Shown here piece by piece: positions 41,149 through 48,996 of a stretch of 64,000 nt of DNA. Origin of the DNA: Palsa-504 sp050011155 (GTDB lineage: Bacteria; Actinomycetota; Actinomycetes; Streptosporangiales; Streptosporangiaceae); contig JBEKJP010000086.1 of assembly GCA_050011155.1 (NCBI GenBank), positions 1-64,000 on the forward strand. Direction: 5' to 3'. The notes beneath the pieces are model-generated. The model was given only the letters and a program-made list of their open reading frames with translations, searched no databases and had not been told where the DNA came from. The first letter of the stretch is position 1; every line of letters begins with the position of its first letter. A program made the translations under genes and the position numbers.

Positions 41149-41185
41149 GAGTCCAATGTCCCACGTCGGAGGTTCCTCCAAACAC

Positions 41186-41201
41186 CCCTCATTTATGAGG
41201 G
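41186..41201. promoter_or_regulatory. Perfect palindrome upstream of the Rv2175c-like gene
   Basis: CCCTCATTTATGAGGG has 7-bp arms around TT. It lies 38 nt before the GTG start. TTGCAA about 18 nt further upstream gives a possible -35, so a bound repressor would cover the promoter. Autoregulation is plausible but inferred. Confidence 0.6.
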
Positions 41202-41235
41202 ATTAACGGCTATCGATTGCAATTTGCCTGACCGG

Positions 41236-42411
41236 TCAGGCCGCGACGGCTTTTACGGGGATGGCGGGGTCGGCGAGACGGGAGACGTCTACCGGTACGG
41301 CGGATTCTATGAGGCGGCGGCCCTGGAGCATGTCGCGGGGGCGGCCGACGGTCAGCATGGCCACCAGCCGGCCGTCCGCCAGCCAGCCCGCCGCCCAGGT
41401 CGGCTCGGCCGGGTCGCCTCGCCAGACCAGGGTGTCCGCGCCGCCGTGATGGCCGACGTACTGCAGCATCCGGCCGAACTGCTCGGACCAGAAGTACGGT
41501 ACCGGGTCGTACGACTCGTCCCCGCCGGCGATATTGGCCGCGGCCACCTCGGGCATATGCAGGGCCACGTCCCAGTGCTCGATCCGCAGCCGCCGGCCGA
41601 ACCGCCGCGACTCGAACGCGGCGCAATCCCCCACCGCGTAGACACCCGCCCGGGACGCCCGCAGGCCGGCGTCGACGCCCACGCCGTTCTCCAGCCGGAC
41701 GCCAGAACCAGCCAGCCAGCCAGTAGCCGGCCGCACCCCGACCGCGGTGACGATCTCATCGGCCTCCAGCCACTCGCCTCCGGCCAGCGCCAGCCCGCCG
41801 GGCCGGACGGCCTCGACCGCGGTCGCGACCCGCAGGTCCACCCCGGCCGCGGCGTACCAGCGTCCGGTCTGGACGCCGACCGGGGCACCGATCGCCCCGG
41901 CCAGCGGCGTGGGGCCGGCCTCGACCACCGTGACCTGGCAGTTTTTTGCGGCCGCGGCGGTGGCCAGCTCGGCGCCGATCCAGCCGGCCCCCACGATGGC
42001 CAGCCGCAGGCCGGGCCGGAGCAGGGCCCTGAGCGCCAGCGCGTCATCGTAGGTGCGCAGGAAGCGCTGCCGCCCGTCGCCGGGGAGCGCCACCGGCAGC
42101 GCCCCGGTGGCCAGCACCAGATGGTCGAACGGGTACCGGCCGCGGTCGGTGACGAGTTCGTCGTCCAGCCCGGTGACGGTCTCGCCGGGGCGGAAGCCGA
42201 CGTCGAGCGCGGCGAAGTCGGCCTTCAGCGACGGATCCAGGTCCGGCTCGGTGAGCACCTTCTTGGACAGCGGCGGCCGGTCGTACGGCGGCCGCGTCTC
42301 GGCCCCGATCAGGGTGATCTGGCCGGCGAAGCCGCGGGCCCGCAGTTCCTCCGCCGTCCGGAACCCGGACAGGCCGGCGCCCGCCACCACGACACGTCCG
42401 CTCTCGGTCAT
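41236..42411 (-). CDS. FAD-dependent NAD(P)H:ferredoxin (rubredoxin)-type reductase
   Basis: The 391-aa protein has two dinucleotide-binding folds: FAD at the N-terminus (VVVAGAGLSGFRTAEELRARG) and NAD in the middle (LAIVGAGWIGAELATAAA). VYAVGDCAAF is the second FAD motif. RPPYDRPPLSKKVL is typical of reductases that feed ferredoxin-dependent oxygenases or P450s. The C-terminal reductase domain is present. The partner ferredoxin is not in the window. The start follows TAACCT by 7 nt (leaderless). It sits between the Rv2175c-like gene and pknL, which are usually closer together. Confidence 0.88.
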   Translation of the reverse strand: MTESGRVVVAGAGLSGFRTAEELRARGFAGQITLIGAETRPPYDRPPLSKKVLTEPDLDPSLKADFAALDVGFRPGETVTGLDDELVTDRGRYPFDHLVLATGALPVALPGDGRQRFLRTYDDALALRALLRPGLRLAIVGAGWIGAELATAAAAKNCQVTVVEAGPTPLAGAIGAPVGVQTGRWYAAAGVDLRVATAVEAVRPGGLALAGGEWLEADEIVTAVGVRPATGWLAGSGVRLENGVGVDAGLRASRAGVYAVGDCAAFESRRFGRRLRIEHWDVALHMPEVAAANIAGGDESYDPVPYFWSEQFGRMLQYVGHHGGADTLVWRGDPAEPTWAAGWLADGRLVAMLTVGRPRDMLQGRRLIESAVPVDVSRLADPAIPVKAVAA

Positions 42412-42581
42412 GACCGAGAGGTTACGCTTTGGCCGTAGCGGGCCGAGGTGCGGTCGTCCACTCTGGCCAGTCGCCTATCATGGGCCGAACGGGCTCAGGT
42501 GCTCGCCCACGCGGTCACCTCACGCCAATCGATGGCTACCGGGGACCCCATGATTAACACTCCGGATCAGCAAAACGACCG

Positions 42582-42587
42582 TAAAAT
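42582..42587 (+). promoter_or_regulatory. -10 element TAAAAT, leaderless for the kinase gene
   Basis: TAAAAT then 7 nt then ATG at 42595. It is a near-consensus -10 and no ribosome site precedes the ATG, so it decides the start against upstream ATGs at 42532 and 42550. Confidence 0.55.
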
Positions 42588-42594
42588 CGTCCCG

Positions 42595-44502
42595 ATGGAC
42601 GATACTCTGGCCGATCCCCTCACCGGGCGCCTGCTCGACGGGCGGTACGCGGTGACCGCGCGCATCGCGCACGGCGGGATGGCCACCGTCTACCAGGCCA
42701 CCGACACGCGGCTGGACCGCGTGGTGGCACTCAAGGTCATGCACGCCGAGCTGGCCCGGGACGAGGAGTTCCGGCGCCGGTTCATCGGCGAGGCCAAGTC
42801 GGTGGCGCGGCTGTCGCACCAGAACGTGGTGGCGGTCTTCGACCAGGGGGCCGACGGCCCGTTCCTGTACCTGGCGATGGAGTTCGTGCCCGGCCGGACG
42901 CTGAAGGACCTGCTCAGGGACAGCGGGCGGTTCGCCCCCGCGACCGCGCTCGAGATCCTGGCGGGCGTGCTCGACGGGCTGGCGTCGGCGCACGCGTCCG
43001 GGATCGTGCACCGGGATGTCAAACCGGAGAACGTCCTGGTCACCGCCGACGGCCGGCTCAAGGTGGCCGACTTCGGCCTGGCCCGGGCCCTGTCCGCGGC
43101 CGGGCACACCCGGTCCGGGCTGCTCATCGGCACGGTCGGCTACGTGCCGCCCGAGCAGGTCACCGGGGCTCCCACCGGGCCCGCCGGAGACGTCTACTCG
43201 GCCGGCGTGATGCTGTTCGAGCTGCTCACCGGCCGGCTGCCATTCACCGGCGACACCCCGCTCTCCATCGCCTACCAGCACGTCAATCAAGATGTCCCGG
43301 CACCGTCCACGCTGGTGCCCGGCATCCCCCCGGTCGTCGACCAGCTCGTGCTCGCGGCGACCAGCCGCGACCCGGGCCAGCGGGCGCCCGACGCGATCGA
43401 GTTCGGCCGGGCGGTGCGTCACGTCCGCGACACCCTGCCCGAGCTGGACGGGTTCACCGGCGTGCTGGGGGCCGGGGTGCAGGGCACGGGCGAGGCGCCC
43501 TGGCTGGACTTCAGCGCGAACTCGTTCCACGGCACGCAGGCGGCGGACTCTCACACGCTGGTGGTGGACCGCGCGGACGCCCTCCGCCACACCGACGAGG
43601 GCCGCCACCAGGGCGGCGGCCGTGAGCCTTTCCTGGGGAGCTGGCTGTTCGGCCCGCGGCTGATCATCGTCGCACTGGTCATCGTGCTCGGCGTCGGGCT
43701 CGGGCTCGGCGGCTGGTGGCTCACCTCCGGTCGGTACGCCCAGGTGCCCGCGGTGTCAGGGGTCAGCGTCAGCCAGGCCACCGACGTGCTGACCGCCGAC
43801 GGCTTCGCCATCCGGGCGGGGCAGCGCCAGGTGCACAGCAACACGGTGGCCAAGGGCGAGGTCGTCGGCACCAGCCCGACCGGGCGGGTGGCGAAGGGCA
43901 CCGAGGTCACCATCGAAGTCTCGAGCGGCCCCTTCACCTCCCAGGTCCCCGCGGTGACGGGACAGAAGCAGGCCACCGCGCAGGCCGCGCTGCAGCGCGT
44001 GCACCTGAGCTTCACCATCGTCCAGGTCGGTTCGAACGCCCCGGTGGGCACCGTGACCGCCACCAACCCGCCCGCGGGCACCACCTGGCCGCAGACCAGG
44101 CCGGTCACGCTCAAGGTCGCGGCCGGGCTGCCGCTGCCGAACTTCACCGGCATGGACATCGACGCCGCGGAACAGCTGGCCAGCCAGGACAAGGTGACCC
44201 TGCAGCAGCAGCCGGACAACAACAGCCAGCAGCCGAAGGACATCATCACCGGCCAGAACCCGACGGCCGGCGGCATCATCCAGCCGGGCCAGACAGTGGT
44301 CGTGCAGGTGTCCACCGGCCCCCAGCTGGTCGCGGTGCCCGATCCGATCGGCATGTCGGTGCAGGACGCCACTCAGCTGCTCGAGAGCGCCGGGTTCCAG
44401 GTCAAGGTCAACAAGTTCGGCTTCTTCAACAAGGTGTTCGACTTCAGCCCGGTGAACCAGGCTCCGCGCGGCAGCACCATCACCCTCGACGTCGGCTTCT
44501 GA
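42595..44502 (+). CDS. pknL: Serine/threonine protein kinase with four PASTA domains (PknL-like)
   Basis: The 635-aa, single-pass membrane kinase has, within residues 1-280, the nucleotide loop IAHGGMATVY, Lys47 in VVALKVM, VHRDVKPENVL with Asp141, and ADFGLA with Asp159. Residues about 356-376 form one transmembrane helix. Four extracellular PASTA repeats follow (QVPAVSGVSVSQATDVL, QVPAVTGQKQATAQAAL, PLPNFTGMDIDAAEQL, AVPDPIGMSVQDATQLL), which bind peptidoglycan or lipid II in relatives. Synteny with an Rv2175c-like gene and aroG points to the PknL group. Confidence 0.93.
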   Translation: MDDTLADPLTGRLLDGRYAVTARIAHGGMATVYQATDTRLDRVVALKVMHAELARDEEFRRRFIGEAKSVARLSHQNVVAVFDQGADGPFLYLAMEFVPGRTLKDLLRDSGRFAPATALEILAGVLDGLASAHASGIVHRDVKPENVLVTADGRLKVADFGLARALSAAGHTRSGLLIGTVGYVPPEQVTGAPTGPAGDVYSAGVMLFELLTGRLPFTGDTPLSIAYQHVNQDVPAPSTLVPGIPPVVDQLVLAATSRDPGQRAPDAIEFGRAVRHVRDTLPELDGFTGVLGAGVQGTGEAPWLDFSANSFHGTQAADSHTLVVDRADALRHTDEGRHQGGGREPFLGSWLFGPRLIIVALVIVLGVGLGLGGWWLTSGRYAQVPAVSGVSVSQATDVLTADGFAIRAGQRQVHSNTVAKGEVVGTSPTGRVAKGTEVTIEVSSGPFTSQVPAVTGQKQATAQAALQRVHLSFTIVQVGSNAPVGTVTATNPPAGTTWPQTRPVTLKVAAGLPLPNFTGMDIDAAEQLASQDKVTLQQQPDNNSQQPKDIITGQNPTAGGIIQPGQTVVVQVSTGPQLVAVPDPIGMSVQDATQLLESAGFQVKVNKFGFFNKVFDFSPVNQAPRGSTITLDVGF

Positions 44503-44528
44503 CCCGCCGCTCGACGACATGCGTTACC

Positions 44529-44612
44529 ATGGCCGTCATGCGTGAGCAGTTCTGGTTTTGGTTCGGCTACCGGCCCGGGTTCGGGACGGTCGCCCGCCAG
44601 GCCTTGCGCTGA
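44529..44612 (+). CDS. Aromatic leader peptide of the DAHP synthase attenuator
   Basis: This 27-codon frame (or 24 from the second ATG at 44538) encodes MREQFWFWFGYRPGF followed by a neutral tail. Seven of its residues are Phe, Trp or Tyr, five of them in one run of six. It ends 16 nt before a strong terminator that precedes the first enzyme of aromatic amino-acid synthesis. This is the arrangement of a leader peptide whose ribosome stalls when aromatic aminoacyl-tRNAs are scarce, allowing an antiterminator to form. Confidence 0.8.
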   Translation: MAVMREQFWFWFGYRPGFGTVARQALR

Positions 44613-44627
44613 CGGCAGCGACTTAAC

Positions 44628-44664
44628 GAAACCCCGGGCCAGCAGGCCCGGGGTTTTCTTTTTG
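44628..44664 (+). terminator. Rho-independent terminator (attenuator) before the DAHP synthase gene
   Basis: AAACCCCGGGCC and GGCCCGGGGTTT pair perfectly around an AGCA loop and are followed by TTTTCTTTTT. It is one of the clearest intrinsic terminators in the window and lies between the leader peptide and the gene, 17 nt before its ATG. Confidence 0.9.
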
Positions 44665-44680
44665 ACTGGAGGCGGACGAG

Positions 44681-45733
44681 ATGGTCGTGGTGATGACGGC
44701 GGAGGCCGGCGAGACGGAAGTCGACGGCGTCGTCGACCGGGTGCGATCGGCGGGCGGCGACGCCTTCGTCAGCCGCGGCATGTCGCGGACGATCGTCGGC
44801 CTGGTCGGCGACACCGACCACCTGGACACGCTGAACCTGCGCGGCATGCCCGGGGTCAGCGACGTGGTGCGGATCTCCTCGCCGTACAAGCTGGTGAGCC
44901 GGGAGCACCACCGGGAACGTTCGGTGATCCGGGTGGCGGGCGTCCCGATCGGGCCGGACACGCTGACGGTCATCGCCGGCCCGTGTGCCGTCGAGACGGC
45001 CGAGCAGACGCTGGCTGCCGCGGTGATGGCCCGGGCGGCCGGCGCGTCGCTGCTGCGCGGCGGCGCGTACAAGCCGCGCAGCTCGCCGTACGCGTTCCAG
45101 GGCCTGGGCGAGGCCGGGCTGAAGATCCTGGCCGAGGTGCGGGCCGAGACCGGGCTGCCGGTGGTGACCGAGGTGGTCGACCCGGGCGACGTGGACCTGG
45201 TGGCCAGCTACGCGGACATGCTCCAGGTCGGCACGCGCAACATGCAGAACTTCCCGCTGCTGCAGGCGGTCGGCGGGGTGGGCAAGCCGGTGATGCTCAA
45301 GCGCGGCATGAACGCCACCATCGAGGAATGGCTGATGGCGGCCGAGTACATCGCGCAGCGCGGCAACCTGGACATCGTGCTGTGCGAACGCGGCATCCGG
45401 ACGTTCGAGACGGCCACCAGGAACACCCTGGACATCAGCGCCGTGCCGATCGCGCAGCGGCTGTCCCACCTGCCGGTGATCGTGGACCCGTCACACTCGG
45501 GCGGCCGCCGTGACCTGGTGCTGCCGCTGTCGCGGGCCGCGATCGCGGTCGGCGCGGACGGCGTCATCGTGGACGTCCACCCGCACCCCGAGGCGGCGCT
45601 GTGCGACGGCCCGCAGGCGCTGGTGGAGTCGGACCTGCGCGAGCTCGCCGCGGTCGCCGCGCACCTGTCCCCGCTGGTCGGCCGGACCCTGACCCCGGCC
45701 CCGGCCAGGCCCGAGGAGCCCGCCCTGACCTGA
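44681..45733 (+). CDS. 3-Deoxy-7-phosphoheptulonate (DAHP) synthase, class I-beta
   Basis: This enzyme starts the shikimate pathway from PEP and erythrose-4-P. Residues 1 to about 75 of the 350-aa protein form the ferredoxin-like regulatory domain. The barrel has VIAGPCAVET, LRGGAYKPRSSPYAFQGLG, QVGTRNMQNFPLLQ, KPVMLKRGMNATIEEWL and VDPSHSGGRRDLV, the KDO8P-synthase-like I-beta type. At the corresponding place in M. tuberculosis and Streptomyces the enzyme is, from memory, class II, so the locus may have swapped families. GGAGG precedes the ATG by 8 nt. Controlled by the attenuator upstream. Confidence 0.94.
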   Translation: MVVVMTAEAGETEVDGVVDRVRSAGGDAFVSRGMSRTIVGLVGDTDHLDTLNLRGMPGVSDVVRISSPYKLVSREHHRERSVIRVAGVPIGPDTLTVIAGPCAVETAEQTLAAAVMARAAGASLLRGGAYKPRSSPYAFQGLGEAGLKILAEVRAETGLPVVTEVVDPGDVDLVASYADMLQVGTRNMQNFPLLQAVGGVGKPVMLKRGMNATIEEWLMAAEYIAQRGNLDIVLCERGIRTFETATRNTLDISAVPIAQRLSHLPVIVDPSHSGGRRDLVLPLSRAAIAVGADGVIVDVHPHPEAALCDGPQALVESDLRELAAVAAHLSPLVGRTLTPAPARPEEPALT

Positions 45734-45747
45734 GCCGTAACGGTTCG

Positions 45748-46980
45748 TTATAAAAGGTTTTCCTGGCGGTATTCCTGCGCACTGCGGGCCAGTTCCTCGG
45801 CCAGGTCGTCGGCGTCCAGCCTGACCTCGATCCGGTGCAAGTCGTCGAGCCGGGCCCGGGTCTCGACCCGGCGCGGGCTGAGCAGCGTGCAGCAGTCCTG
45901 GTCGGGCAGCTCGGAGATGGCCAGCGTACGGATACGGCGGGCCTCGTCCATGATCTCGGCCTTGTCCCAGCCGATCAGGGGGCGCAGGATCGGCAGCCGG
46001 ACCGCGTCGTCGAGCGCGGTGATGTTGGTGAGGGTCTGGCTGCTGACCTGGCCGAGCGAGTCGCCGGTGATCAGCGCGGTGGCGCTCAGCCTGCGGGCAA
46101 GCGCCTCGCCGGTCTTGAGCATCAGCCGGCGCTGCGCCACGATCAGCAGCCGGTCCGCGCCGGAGGACTTCAGGGCCTGCTGGGTCTTGCCGAACGGCAC
46201 CACGAACAGCCGTGACCCGCCCTGGAACCGGTCGAGGCCGCGGACCAGCGCGTACGCCTTGTAGATCGACTCCGGGCCGGTCAGCGGCATGCCGGAGAAG
46301 TGCAGGAAGAAGCAGCGCAGGCCGCGGCGCATCATCCGGTAGGCGGCCACCGGCGAGTCGATGCCGCCTGACATCAGCACGACGCCGCGGCCGCTCATCC
46401 CGACCGGCAGTCCGCCTTGTCCCGCCATCCCCTCGGTGAACACGAATACCTCCTCCGAGTCCACCTCGATGAACACCGTGGTGTCCGGGCGGGACAAGTT
46501 GACCTTGAGCCCGTACGCCTCCTGGATCTCCCGGCCGACCAGCACGCCCAGTTCGGCGGAGTTGAGCGGGAAGCGCTTGTCCCGGCGCCGCGCGCGCACC
46601 GCGAAGGTGCCGGCGGCCTCCTTGGTCAGCGCCAGCGCGGCGGCACAGACCGCCTCGGGCGTCTTGGCCACCCGCAGCGGCACGCAGACCCGGGCGATAC
46701 CGGGCACTTCCTGCATCCGCTCCGCGATCACGCCGGCGGCCTGCGCCCAGGCCGCCGGGCCGCGCCGCTCACCGTCGGCGACGCGCAGCAGGATGACCCC
46801 CTCGCGCTGGCGCATGTCGGCCGGCACGTCGAGGTCGCGCAGCGCGACGCGGATGTTGGCGTGCAGGATGCGCTCGAACTGCTGCCTGTTCTTTCCCTTG
46901 AGAACGATCTCGCCCAGCTTGAGCAGAACGCACGGCTCATCAGGCCCGTGCGGAAACAGCGAGTCGGCGAACGGGGGCAC
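45748..46980 (-). CDS. thiI: tRNA 4-thiouridine synthase (sulfurtransferase ThiI)
   Basis: ThiI adenylates U8 of tRNA and inserts sulfur; it may also supply sulfur for thiamine. The 410-aa protein has CVLLKLGEIVLKGKNRQQFE at the N-terminus, a THUMP domain, and the PP-loop VVLMSGGIDSPVAAY. ALITGDSLGQVSSQTLTN and a Cys pair in DQDCCTLLSP follow. No rhodanese domain is present, as in many Gram-positives. The GTG at 46980 is the first start close to the conserved region; GGGGGA abuts it, so it is not certain. It converges with the DAHP synthase gene. Confidence 0.9.
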   Translation of the reverse strand: MPPFADSLFPHGPDEPCVLLKLGEIVLKGKNRQQFERILHANIRVALRDLDVPADMRQREGVILLRVADGERRGPAAWAQAAGVIAERMQEVPGIARVCVPLRVAKTPEAVCAAALALTKEAAGTFAVRARRRDKRFPLNSAELGVLVGREIQEAYGLKVNLSRPDTTVFIEVDSEEVFVFTEGMAGQGGLPVGMSGRGVVLMSGGIDSPVAAYRMMRRGLRCFFLHFSGMPLTGPESIYKAYALVRGLDRFQGGSRLFVVPFGKTQQALKSSGADRLLIVAQRRLMLKTGEALARRLSATALITGDSLGQVSSQTLTNITALDDAVRLPILRPLIGWDKAEIMDEARRIRTLAISELPDQDCCTLLSPRRVETRARLDDLHRIEVRLDADDLAEELARSAQEYRQENLL

Positions 46981-47071
46981 TCCCCCAGTCTGCCAGGCCA
47001 CCGGGCGCACGGGGGTAAGCAAGAGCCGGGAAACGGGTGCTAGCCCCAGTGTCTTCCCGGTCGGCCGCCGA

Positions 47072-47077
47072 TAGCGT
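47072..47077 (+). promoter_or_regulatory. -10 element TAGCGT, leaderless for the first paralogous membrane protein
   Basis: TAGCGT then 6 nt then GTG at 47084, with no ribosome site. Confidence 0.45.
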
Positions 47078-47083
47078 GAACGC

Positions 47084-47458
47084 GTGAGCATCAGGGATGA
47101 AGTCCGCGCCTCGGCCGCGGCACACCGTGATCTCGGCCCCGGCTACGACACCGCCGTGGCCGAGGGACTCGTCGAGCGCATCGGCGAAGAAATCGACCGG
47201 CGCGTGGACGCCCGGCTGTACGGCCAGGCGTCTTATCAGGATCCGCCGCCGCGGCCCCGGCTGCGTCGTGAGCCGGTGCCCGGGCGGCTGGGGTTCGGCA
47301 CCGTGGTGCTGGCCCTCGGCTCGATGGGCTTGGCTGTCGGGGCTTCGGCGGCCGTACTGCATCCGGGAACGGGCAACGCGGGCACGCAGTGGCTCGTCGC
47401 GCTGATCTGGCTCGTGATCGGAGCCATCAACGTCGCCTACGCCCGGCACCGGTGGTAG
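47084..47458 (+). CDS. Small two-TM membrane protein, paralogue A
   Basis: The 124-aa protein starts SIRDEVRASAAAHRDLGPGYDTAVAEGLVERIGEEIDRRVDARL, a charged helical N-terminus. A short Pro/Arg linker and two hydrophobic helices (FGTVVLALGSMGLAVGASAAVL, WLVALIWLVIGAINVAYARHRW) follow. The next gene has the same N-terminus and C-terminus, so the pair arose by tandem duplication. The N-terminal motif occurs in actinobacterial proteins of unknown role. It is divergent from thiI and apparently leaderless. Confidence 0.75.
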   Translation: MSIRDEVRASAAAHRDLGPGYDTAVAEGLVERIGEEIDRRVDARLYGQASYQDPPPRPRLRREPVPGRLGFGTVVLALGSMGLAVGASAAVLHPGTGNAGTQWLVALIWLVIGAINVAYARHRW

Positions 47459-47470
47459 CCGCCAGCTTAT

Positions 47471-47499
47471 TTGTGGTGATCCCCGGCACGTTGTACCGT
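47471..47499 (+). promoter_or_regulatory. Promoter TTGTGG-17-TACCGT, leaderless for paralogue B
   Basis: TTGTGG (47471-47476), 17 nt, TACCGT (47494-47499), 6 nt, ATG 47506. Good spacing throughout, and +1 falls on the start codon. Confidence 0.65.
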
Positions 47500-47505
47500 G
47501 CGCTC

Positions 47506-48117
47506 ATGAGCAGCGACCACGATGCGGAGATCCGCGCTTCGGTGGCCGCGCACGCCGACCTCGGCCCCGCCTATGACGACGCCGTGGCCGAGGGACTGGT
47601 CGAGCGCATCGGGGCGGAGATCGACAGGCGGATCGACGCGCGGCTCGGGCAGTTCGGCGCCACCGGGGCTCCCGGACCTTTCGCGCCCCCCAGGGCGGCT
47701 CCTGGGTTTCAGGGGCCCGCGGCGCCGGCCGGCGCCCAGCCAGGGGCTCCCACGCCGGCCGGCGCCGTACCGGCCGGCCCTGTACCAGGCGGCCCTGTAC
47801 CAGCCGGCGCCATGCCGGGCGGGGGCCATCCGGGGCTGCCCGGAGTGCCTCCCGCGCCCGCCGGGTACCAGGGATATCAGGGGTATTTCGGTCCCGCGCT
47901 GCCGCCGGGGTACCAGCTGGGGCCGCCGCCGGCCCGGCCAGCTGAGGTCGGAGCGCGCAACGTGGCGACGACGATCACCGCGCTCGGGTCCATCGGGTTG
48001 GGCGTCGCGACAACCGCCATCGTGGCGCACGCCAGTTTCGGCGGTCAGGGGCTCATCCTCTTGTTCATCTGGGCCGCCATCGCGGTCATCAACATCGCCT
48101 ACGCCCGGCGGCCCTGA
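47506..48117 (+). CDS. Two-TM membrane protein with Pro/Gly-rich linker, paralogue B
   Basis: The 203-aa protein begins DAEIRASVAAHADLGPAYDDAVAEGLVERIGAEIDRRIDARLGQ, nearly the same as the preceding gene. A Pro/Ala/Gly-rich cytosolic linker of ~90 residues follows, then two membrane helices ending AVINIAYARRP. The linker is the main difference from paralogue A. Such linkers often bind partners or phase separate, but nothing here identifies one. It has its own leaderless promoter, so the two genes are probably regulated separately. Confidence 0.75.
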   Translation: MSSDHDAEIRASVAAHADLGPAYDDAVAEGLVERIGAEIDRRIDARLGQFGATGAPGPFAPPRAAPGFQGPAAPAGAQPGAPTPAGAVPAGPVPGGPVPAGAMPGGGHPGLPGVPPAPAGYQGYQGYFGPALPPGYQLGPPPARPAEVGARNVATTITALGSIGLGVATTAIVAHASFGGQGLILLFIWAAIAVINIAYARRP

Positions 48118-48128
48118 CCGCTCACGGC

Positions 48129-48917
48129 TCAGCCAGGCACCACGCCGCACAGCAGGCGGCTGTCACCGCGCTGCCACAGCGTGCCGACCTCGGCGAAGCC
48201 CGCCGCCCTGAGGGCCTCGATGTGCGTGGCGAACTGGGTCGACTCGGTGGCGCCATGATGTCCCGCGTCCACCCGGCGGCGGTCGCGCTCGGCCACGTGC
48301 GGTGCCAGCACCGGGTCGGCGGCGACGGCGTCCCACCAGTCGTGCCAGCTCTCCCGGTGTCCGCCGGGGAAGCGCCGCCGGTCCTCGCACTGGCGCAACG
48401 CTACGTCGAGGCGGGCCAGCACCGGGGTCTCCTTGGCGTCCAGGGTGAACTGGTCGCCGTCGAGCAGCAGGCCACCGGGTCGCAGGACGGAGACGATGTC
48501 GGCGTACAGGGCGCGCAGGTCGGGCTCGGGCAGCCAGTGCAGCGCGGTGGTACTGACCGCCGCGTCCGGTGCCCGGTCCAGGCCCAGCCGCGCGGACCAG
48601 CCGGGGACGCGCAGGTCCAGGTCCACGAAGCTCAGGCCGGGCAAGTCCTGGTAGGCCGCCTGGCCCAGGGTCAGCGACACCGGGTCGGCGTCGATGCCGA
48701 TGACCGTGGCTCGCGGCAGGCGGTCGAGCAGCCGGACGGCCAGCGAGCCGGGGCCGCAGCCGATGTCGAGGACGAGCGGATCGGGCCGCCCGGTCCCCTC
48801 CTCGAGCGCGTCGATGAGCGCGGTGAACCGGTCCTCACGATCCGGCAGCCCATCCTCCTGCTGGCGGTCCCAGCGCTCGATCCAGCCTCGCGCGGTGTCA
48901 CGGTCAAGTCCGGGCAC
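48129..48917 (-). CDS. SAM-dependent methyltransferase (class I)
   Basis: The 262-aa protein has a Rossmann SAM-binding motif I LVLDIGCGPGSLAVRLLD, motif II VIGIDADP, and ALHWLPEPDLRALYADIVSVLRPGGLLL. This is a Methyltransf_11/25-type fold acting on a small molecule or unknown substrate. The GTG follows GGAGG. It lies head to head with the CGNR gene; the 79-nt region between them holds a GTTAC...GTAAC pair and a TTGACA. Confidence 0.85.
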   Translation of the reverse strand: MPGLDRDTARGWIERWDRQQEDGLPDREDRFTALIDALEEGTGRPDPLVLDIGCGPGSLAVRLLDRLPRATVIGIDADPVSLTLGQAAYQDLPGLSFVDLDLRVPGWSARLGLDRAPDAAVSTTALHWLPEPDLRALYADIVSVLRPGGLLLDGDQFTLDAKETPVLARLDVALRQCEDRRRFPGGHRESWHDWWDAVAADPVLAPHVAERDRRRVDAGHHGATESTQFATHIEALRAAGFAEVGTLWQRGDSRLLCGVVPG

Positions 48918-48996
48918 GTCGCCTCCATCGCGGTAAGTTACTGGCTAGGATGCTTTTGACAGTCACAACGCTAGGCGAGGGGATGTAACTGGTCAA

